From: an uncultured Prevotellaceae bacterium
GTDB lineage: Bacteria; Bacteroidota; Bacteroidia; Bacteroidales; Bacteroidaceae
Reading direction: 5' to 3'
Assembly: GCA_902770635.1 (NCBI GenBank)
Contig: CACXTX010000037.1
Coordinates: 1 to 35,286, forward strand
DNA length: 35,286 nt
Shown here: in pieces, positions 30,003 through 35,286 of the stretch
How the letters are laid out: each line of letters starts with the position of its first letter
Numbering within the stretch: the stretch's first letter is position 1
Position numbers and translations under genes: made by a program
The notes under the pieces: model-generated
The model's database searches: none
Seen by the model: only the letters and a program-made list of their open reading frames with translations
Told to the model about the DNA's origin: nothing

Positions 30003-31931
30003 ATGTTTCGAATAAAGAAATTAGACATATTTATCACCAAACAGTTCGGTCTGCTGTTTATCGCAACGTTCTTCATCTGCCAGTTTGTGCTGATGATGCA
30101 GTTCCTGTGGCGCTATGTGGACGAACTCATTGGTAAAGGACTGTCAATGGAAGTGTTGGCCCAGTTCTTCTGGTATATGGGACTGATGCTCATGCCGCAA
30201 GCCTTCCCGCTGGCCATCCTGCTGTCGTCGCTCATTGCCTTCGGTAACCTGGGTGAGAGTTCTGAGCTGACAGCCATCAAGGCAGCAGGCATCTCCCTCT
30301 TCCAGTCCATGCGCTCGCTGATAGTCATCGTTACCGCCATAGCCTGCACATCGTTCTATTTCCAGGAAGTGGTAGGTCCCCGTGCCTTCATCTCTTTCCA
30401 GCAGTTGCTCATCTCGATGAAGCAGAAGAACCCGGAGGTGGAAATACCTGAGGGCATCTTCTACGACGGCATTCCCAATTCCAACCTCTACGTCCATAAG
30501 AAAGACTTGAACACGGGTATGCTGTATGGCATCATGATCTACCGCATGAATGGAGGCTACGAAGATGCTGCCGTGATTCTTGCAGACTCCGGTCGCATTC
30601 AGGCTACTGCGGAGAAAAAACACCTGCTGCTGACGATGTACAGCGGCGAATGGTTTGAGAATATGCGCCAATCGGGATTGAACGTGACAGCCAATATTCC
30701 CTATCGGCGTGAGACGTTCTCGACCAAGACTATCTTGCTTGATTTCGACGGCGACTTCAATATGGCGGAGGCCAGCGAGATAAGCAGCGACGCCCGTTCC
30801 AAGGGATTATCCAGGATTCTTCACGACTTGGACTCCATCCGCGAGTTTAACGATTCCGTGGGTCACGCCTACTATCACGATGCCAAGTCGTTCACATTCA
30901 ACAAGCCGCCGCTGATGAAGGACGACTCGCTGAAGATGGTAAAGGAACTGGCGGAGAACAAGACAGACATAGACACCCTCTACCTGAACCTGTCGGGTGA
31001 CCAGAAACAGGGTGTCATCAAGCAGGCTGCCAGCGATGCCCAGATGGCACTGACCAATCTCGACTTCAAGTCGGAGTACTCCTATTACCTGAACCGCGAA
31101 GAACGCATGCACGAGATGGAGGCCATCAACAAGTTCACGCTATCGCTGTCGTGCCTGATCTTCTTCTTCATAGGAGCCCCCTTGGGTGCTATTATCCGCA
31201 AAGGCGGACTGGGTGTGCCCGTCATCATCTCCGTATTCGTGTTCATCATCTTCTACATCCTCGACATGACAGGATATAGAATGGCACGCGACGACAACTG
31301 GACTGTGCTCTTCGGCAAGTTCCTGGGCACAGCTTTGCTCACTCCACTGGCCATCTTCTTCAGCTATAAGGCCAACAACGACTCGGTGGTATTCAACATC
31401 GACCTGTACAAGGAGCTCGTCATGCGAGCACTGGGTCTGCGCATGAAGCGCCACATCACCCGCAAGGAGGTGATTATCGAAGACCCGAAGTACCTGACCG
31501 ATGCAGAGATGCTGAAGAATATCAGTATCGAGGTAGAGCGCTACTCAGAGGAGCACAAGCTGCTGCGCTGGCCCAACCCCATCAAGGTGTTCTTCCGTCC
31601 TGGTGACGACCATGAGATAGAATACATCAACAACGTCCTGGAGACGGCTATCGAAGACCTCTCGTACACCAAGGACAATTATGTACTGATGAAGATAAAC
31701 CAGTATCCCATTATTGCCACTCACGCACATACGCGCCCCTTCCAGCGCAAGTGGCTGAACGTGGCAACGGGTATCTTCCTGCCTACTGGTGTCTTCTTCT
31801 ACATCCGCATGCTACGTTTCCGCTTCAGACTCTACAAAGACCTGCAACACATCCAGAGCATCAACAAGAAACTGATACCGAGAGTGATCAACCTGGGTGA
31901 CCTACAGGGAGAAATGGATATTGCTACTTAA
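30003..31931 (+). CDS. LptF/LptG family permease (YjgP/YjgQ)
   Basis: LptF and LptG form the inner-membrane permease that passes lipopolysaccharide to the LptB ATPase-driven bridge. The 642-residue protein has N-terminal membrane helices (FGLLFIATFFICQFVLMMQF), the YjgP/YjgQ motif PQAFPLAILLSSLIAFGNLGESSELTAIKAAGIS, a periplasmic beta-jellyroll region and C-terminal helices starting at FTLSLSCLIFFFIGAPLGAI. A C-terminal extension of over 150 residues with a final hydrophobic segment makes it longer than E. coli LptF (366), as in other Bacteroidetes. LptF versus LptG cannot be decided. ribBA follows after 33 nt. Confidence 0.88.
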   Translation: MFRIKKLDIFITKQFGLLFIATFFICQFVLMMQFLWRYVDELIGKGLSMEVLAQFFWYMGLMLMPQAFPLAILLSSLIAFGNLGESSELTAIKAAGISLFQSMRSLIVIVTAIACTSFYFQEVVGPRAFISFQQLLISMKQKNPEVEIPEGIFYDGIPNSNLYVHKKDLNTGMLYGIMIYRMNGGYEDAAVILADSGRIQATAEKKHLLLTMYSGEWFENMRQSGLNVTANIPYRRETFSTKTILLDFDGDFNMAEASEISSDARSKGLSRILHDLDSIREFNDSVGHAYYHDAKSFTFNKPPLMKDDSLKMVKELAENKTDIDTLYLNLSGDQKQGVIKQAASDAQMALTNLDFKSEYSYYLNREERMHEMEAINKFTLSLSCLIFFFIGAPLGAIIRKGGLGVPVIISVFVFIIFYILDMTGYRMARDDNWTVLFGKFLGTALLTPLAIFFSYKANNDSVVFNIDLYKELVMRALGLRMKRHITRKEVIIEDPKYLTDAEMLKNISIEVERYSEEHKLLRWPNPIKVFFRPGDDHEIEYINNVLETAIEDLSYTKDNYVLMKINQYPIIATHAHTRPFQRKWLNVATGIFLPTGVFFYIRMLRFRFRLYKDLQHIQSINKKLIPRVINLGDLQGEMDIAT

Positions 31932-31964
31932 TATATATAATAAGGTGTAAGAAAAGAAAAAGAT

Positions 31965-33176
31965 ATGGATACATTCAAGCTCAATACTATTGAAGAGGCT
32001 CTGGTTGACTTCCAGGCCGGCAAATTCGTGATTGTAGTGGACGACGAAGACCGCGAGAACGAAGGCGACCTGATTTGTGCCGCAGAAAAGATAACCCCCG
32101 AGATGGTGAACTTCATGCTGAAGAACGCCCGCGGCGTGCTCTGCGCCCCCGTCACCATCAGCCGTAGCGAAGAACTGGAACTGCCCCATCAGGTACAGGA
32201 CAACACCTCGCTGCTGGGAACACCCTTCACGGTCACCATCGACAAGATAGAGGGATGTACCACGGGAGTCTCTGCACACGACCGTGCTGCCACCATCCGT
32301 GCTTTGGCCGACCCGACGTCAACAGCCAAGACCTTTGGACGTCCAGGACACATCAACCCGCTTTACGCTCAGGACAATGGTGTGTTGCGCCGCTCCGGAC
32401 ATACCGAAGCAGCCATCGACCTCTGTAAGATGAGCGGACTCTACCCTGCCGGTGCCCTGATTGAAATCATGAACGACGACGGCACAATGGCACGAATGCC
32501 CCAACTGGTGGCCTTTGCCCAAAAGCATGACCTGAAGATTATCACCATCAAGGACATGATAGCCTATCGCCTGAAGAAGGAAAGTCTGGTGGAGAAAGGC
32601 GAAGAGGTGGACATGCCTACTGAATACGGGCACTTCCGACTGATACCCTTCCGCCAGAAGAGCAACGGACTGGAGCACATGGCACTCATCAAGGGCGAAT
32701 GGAAAGAGAACGAACCCATACTGGTGCGCGTACACTCCTCCTGCATGACGGGTGACATACTGGGATCGAAACGTTGCGACTGCGGAGAACAGCTGCACAA
32801 ATCCATGCAGATGATTGAACAGGAAGGACGCGGTGTCATTGTCTATATGCAGCAGGAAGGACGCGGCATTGGACTGATGAACAAGATAGCCGCCTACAAG
32901 TTGCAGGAAGAAGGACTGGACACTGTGGACGCCAACCTGCACCTCGGCTTTAAGCCCGACGAGCGCGACTACGGATGCGGTGCACAGATACTGCGCCAAC
33001 TGGGAGTACAGAAAATGCGACTGATGACCAACAATCCCGTGAAGCGTGTAGGACTGGAAGCCTACGGGCTGGAAATCGTGGAGAACGTAGCCATTGAGAC
33101 CACACCGAACGAGTACAACCTGCGCTATCTCGAGACCAAAAAGAACCGCATGGGGCACACACTTCACCTGAAATAA
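31965..33176 (+). CDS. ribBA: Bifunctional DHBP synthase / GTP cyclohydrolase II
   Basis: RibBA supplies both precursors for riboflavin. The 403-residue protein has an N-terminal RibB domain (residues about 8-205) with [14 protein letters not shown] and [15 protein letters not shown] and the GHTEAAIDL motif, and a C-terminal RibA domain with the zinc cysteines in [19 protein letters not shown], the [18 protein letters not shown] motif and [16 protein letters not shown]. All key residues appear present. No FMN riboswitch-like leader is seen; it is read with the upstream permease. Confidence 0.96.
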   Translation: MDTFKLNTIEEALVDFQAGKFVIVVDDEDRENEGDLICAAEKITPEMVNFMLKNARGVLCAPVTISRSEELELPHQVQDNTSLLGTPFTVTIDKIEGCTTGVSAHDRAATIRALADPTSTAKTFGRPGHINPLYAQDNGVLRRSGHTEAAIDLCKMSGLYPAGALIEIMNDDGTMARMPQLVAFAQKHDLKIITIKDMIAYRLKKESLVEKGEEVDMPTEYGHFRLIPFRQKSNGLEHMALIKGEWKENEPILVRVHSSCMTGDILGSKRCDCGEQLHKSMQMIEQEGRGVIVYMQQEGRGIGLMNKIAAYKLQEEGLDTVDANLHLGFKPDERDYGCGAQILRQLGVQKMRLMTNNPVKRVGLEAYGLEIVENVAIETTPNEYNLRYLETKKNRMGHTLHLK

Positions 33177-33225
33177 AGTGCAAACAACTCTTTTTTACCA
33201 AAAAAAAGAAAAAAAAGCGCACTTT
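33175..33225 (+). terminator. Probable terminator after ribBA
   Basis: AAAGTGC (33175-33181) pairs with GCACTTT (33219-33225), with inner CTCTTTTTT against AAAAAAGAA. The stem starts within the ribBA stop codon and is AT-rich, so strength is uncertain. Confidence 0.4.
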
Positions 33226-33251
33226 TCTTTCGTTGAAAAGAAGAAAATGAT

Positions 33252-33259
33252 TACTTTTG
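33252..33259 (+). promoter_or_regulatory. -7 box of the aminotransferase gene
   Basis: TACTTTTG fits TAnnTTTG, 29 nt before the ATG at 33289. TTCG at 33229-33232 lies 19 nt upstream as a weak -33. Confidence 0.55.
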
Positions 33260-33288
33260 CATCCAAACAATTTACGACCTAAAAGAAT

Positions 33289-34482
33289 ATGGCACAATTA
33301 TCTGACCGTTTACAAAGGCTGGCACCGTCTGCAACATTGGCAATGTCGCAGAAAAGTTCTGAAATGAAAGCTCAGGGTATTGACGTAATCAATATGAGCG
33401 TCGGAGAACCTGACTTCAACACTCCAGACCATATTAAGCAGGCAGCTAAACTGGCCATTGACGAGAACTATTCACGCTATTCTCCCGTTCCCGGCTACCC
33501 CGACCTTCGTCAGGCCATAGCCCGTAAGCTGGAACGTGAGAACCACCTGCACTATACACCCGCCGAGATCCTGGTGTCAAACGGTGCCAAGCAGAGTGTC
33601 TGCAACACCGTTATGGCATTGGTTAATCCGGGCGACGAGGTCATCATACCTGCACCCTATTGGGTCAGCTACCCGCAGATGGCACTGCTGGCAGGCGGCA
33701 AGCCCGTCATTGTAGAGGCTGGCTTTGACCAGAACTTCAAGATGACCCCGCAACAGCTGGAGGCTGCCATAACGCCTAAAACCCGTCTGCTGATACTCTG
33801 CTCTCCCAGCAACCCTACCGGAAGTGTCTATTCAAAGGAAGAGTTGGAAGGTTTGGCGCAGGTCATTCTCAAGCACGATGACCTCTTTGTACTTGCTGAT
33901 GAGATCTATGAGCACATCAACTATGTAGGCAAGCACGAGAGCATCGCCCAGTTCCCAGGCATGAAGGAACGGGCCATCATTGTCAACGGTGTCAGCAAGG
34001 CATACGCTATGACTGGATGGCGCATCGGATATATCGCAGCCCCCGAGTGGATTGTCAAGGGTTGCAATAAGCTGCAAGGCCAATATACCAGCGGACCCTG
34101 CTCCGTCAGTCAGAAGGCCGCAGAGTTCGCCTACATCTCCAGCCAGGAGTGTGTGGAAGAAATGCGCAAGGCCTTTGAGCGTCGACGCGACCTCATTGTC
34201 AAGTTGGCAAAGGAGATTCCCGGACTGGAAGTGAACATCCCAGAGGGTGCCTTCTACCTGTTCCCCAAGTGTAGCAGCTTCTACGGAAAGAAAGACGGCG
34301 ACAAGGTCATTGCCAACAGCACCGACCTGGCACTCTATCTGCTGGAGAAAGGACATGTGGCTACCGTGGGAGGCGATGCCTTCGGCGACCCCGATTGCTT
34401 CCGCATGAGTTATGCCACCAGTGACGAAAATATCGTTGAAGCAATGCGCAGAATTAAGGACGCATTGGCCTCTCTTCGATAA
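33289..34482 (+). CDS. aspC: Class I PLP aminotransferase, probable aspartate aminotransferase
   Basis: The 397-residue protein has the fold type I aminotransferase signatures: MSVGEPDFNTPDHI near the N-terminus, YSPVPGYPDLRQAIA, the PLP-binding SNPTGSVYSKEEL (Asn), VLADEIYEHI (Asp), and NGVSKAYAMTGWRIGY with the Schiff-base Lys around residue 238, plus the substrate carboxylate Arg in FRMSYATSD. This subgroup (aspartate/prephenate aminotransferase-like) interconverts aspartate and oxaloacetate; exact substrate range cannot be read. A single-gene unit. Confidence 0.9.
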   Translation: MAQLSDRLQRLAPSATLAMSQKSSEMKAQGIDVINMSVGEPDFNTPDHIKQAAKLAIDENYSRYSPVPGYPDLRQAIARKLERENHLHYTPAEILVSNGAKQSVCNTVMALVNPGDEVIIPAPYWVSYPQMALLAGGKPVIVEAGFDQNFKMTPQQLEAAITPKTRLLILCSPSNPTGSVYSKEELEGLAQVILKHDDLFVLADEIYEHINYVGKHESIAQFPGMKERAIIVNGVSKAYAMTGWRIGYIAAPEWIVKGCNKLQGQYTSGPCSVSQKAAEFAYISSQECVEEMRKAFERRRDLIVKLAKEIPGLEVNIPEGAFYLFPKCSSFYGKKDGDKVIANSTDLALYLLEKGHVATVGGDAFGDPDCFRMSYATSDENIVEAMRRIKDALASLR

Positions 34483-34541
34483 AAATTGAGAAATATCAAG
34501 TTAAAAGTTCTTAATTAGGCGAATAGTAAATCTTTATTTGC

Positions 34542-34549
34542 TAACTTTG
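34542..34549 (+). promoter_or_regulatory. -7 box of the exbB gene
   Basis: TAACTTTG fits TAnnTTTG, 68 nt before the ATG at 34618. No -33 TTTG is seen. Confidence 0.5.
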
Positions 34550-34617
34550 CCGAAAGATACACGTTAGAAACATATAACAAACTAATTCATTTAATAACTA
34601 AAAAATTAATTTCATTT

Positions 34618-35286
34618 ATGGCAACAACAACAAAGGCTGCAGCCCCAGCCAAAAAGAATTCGGGCTTCCAAGGTATGAAAGCTGCATGGATTATTCTCGT
34701 AATTTGCGCATGCTTAGGTTACGGTGTTTGGTACTTCATTATGGGTGACCCCGACAACTTTATCGGTGGCGATCGCAGCGGACACCCTGCTAACCTGCTG
34801 GGTACCGTTTATAAGGGAGGTTTCGTAGTAGGTCTGATCCTGACCCTTCTGTTCACCGTTATCTGCCTTGGCTTCGAGCGTTTCTTCGCTATCCGTACCG
34901 CCTCTGGTAAGATGAACCTCGCTAAGTTCACCGCTCAGGTTAAGGATGCTATCCGCTCACAGAAGTTCGACGAGGCTCGCGCTCTCTGCGACAAGATGCA
35001 GGGTTCTGTAGCTAACGTCGTTATGGCTTCTATCAATATGTATCAGACCGTTGAAGGCGACACCACTCTGAAGAAGGCTGCCAAGATTGCTAAGATCCAG
35101 CAGGCTCACGAGGAGGCTACTCAGCTGGAGATGCCTACACTGCAGATGAACATGCCAATGGTTGCAACTATCGTATCTCTGGGTACCCTGACCGCTCTGT
35201 TCGGTACTGTGCTTGGTATGATCGGTTCGTTCCAGGCTCTGTCTGCTGGTGGTGGTGCTGACTCTATGGCTCTGTCTGCCGGTATT
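34618..35286 (+). CDS. exbB: MotA/TolQ/ExbB proton channel family protein, 5' part
   Basis: The frame begins MATTTKAAAPAKKNSGFQGM and stays open to the window edge (223 codons). It has a first membrane helix (AAWIILVICACLGYGVWYFI), a second (GGFVVGLILTLLFTVICLGF) followed by ERFFAI, a cytoplasmic region, and the ExbB/TolQ signature MVATIVSLGTLTALFGTVLGMIGSF. ExbB with ExbD and TonB powers outer-membrane import from the proton motive force, the usual Bacteroidetes setting for SusCD-type transport. Codons favour GCT and GTT where upstream genes favour GCC and GTG, a mark of high expression. The 3' end is missing. Confidence 0.9.
   Translation, partial: MATTTKAAAPAKKNSGFQGMKAAWIILVICACLGYGVWYFIMGDPDNFIGGDRSGHPANLLGTVYKGGFVVGLILTLLFTVICLGFERFFAIRTASGKMNLAKFTAQVKDAIRSQKFDEARALCDKMQGSVANVVMASINMYQTVEGDTTLKKAAKIAKIQQAHEEATQLEMPTLQMNMPMVATIVSLGTLTALFGTVLGMIGSFQALSAGGGADSMALSAGI

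Noticed and set aside
31932-31964. FMN riboswitch before ribBA
   Set aside because: Only 33 nt separate the genes, too short for the aptamer.

Overview
The window looks like chromosome from a member of the Bacteroidales, most likely Prevotella or a close relative. Evidence: most transcription units start with the Bacteroidetes sigma-type -7 box (TAnnTTTG), several with a TTTG -33 box 19-20 nt upstream; Shine-Dalgarno sequences are rare; clade-typical genes occur (DUF4290, DUF6261, gldH, Bacteroidetes-type RicT, a long LptF/LptG permease, SCVDN-type lipoproteins); gene junctions carry AT-rich short-period repeats.

Layout. 1-2233: the tail of a probable core-2/I-branching glycosyltransferase, then a leftward unit yicC-gmk-nadD. 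2319-6840: a rightward unit tsaB-DUF4290-murA-rimM-dxr (t6A modification, peptidoglycan precursor, ribosome maturation, MEP isoprenoid pathway). 6985-8355: rseP, closed by a strong terminator. 8472-9374: a leftward DUF6261 protein with a repetitive GTDTP tail.

9375-12221 is the accessory part. It holds three 42-bp tandem repeats, a long imperfect hairpin behind a leftward promoter, and a leftward AT-rich restriction cassette: a cytosine-5 methyltransferase cut off after motif IV, a PD-(D/E)XK (DUF3883-like) endonuclease with intact catalytic residues, and a 55-residue DpnD/PcfM-like ORF overlapping it by 4 nt. Upstream of the cassette, two copies of a two-hairpin element lie behind a near-perfect leftward promoter and look like twin small RNAs.

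12222-16531: a stand-alone receiver protein (leftward), then metF, and holB-ricT-gldH. 16478-22837 is a leftward cell-shape operon purH(IMP cyclohydrolase domain only)-mreB-mreC-mreD-mrdA-rodA, whose end overlaps gldH tail to tail by 54 nt. 23079-24413: an OmpP1/FadL-type outer membrane protein. 24414-25218: mostly non-coding, with a broken gene remnant and an orphan promoter. 25219-29208: two paralogous S41-like lipoproteins and a TSCPD-domain protein. Then tRNA-Met(CAT), a START-like protein, an LptF/G permease with ribBA, aspC, and the 5' part of exbB running off the window end.

Most of the window is housekeeping: envelope and cell-shape synthesis, nucleotide and cofactor metabolism. The most unusual material is the restriction remnant with its neighbouring structured elements. 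All family calls come from reading the translated sequence; no database search was run.
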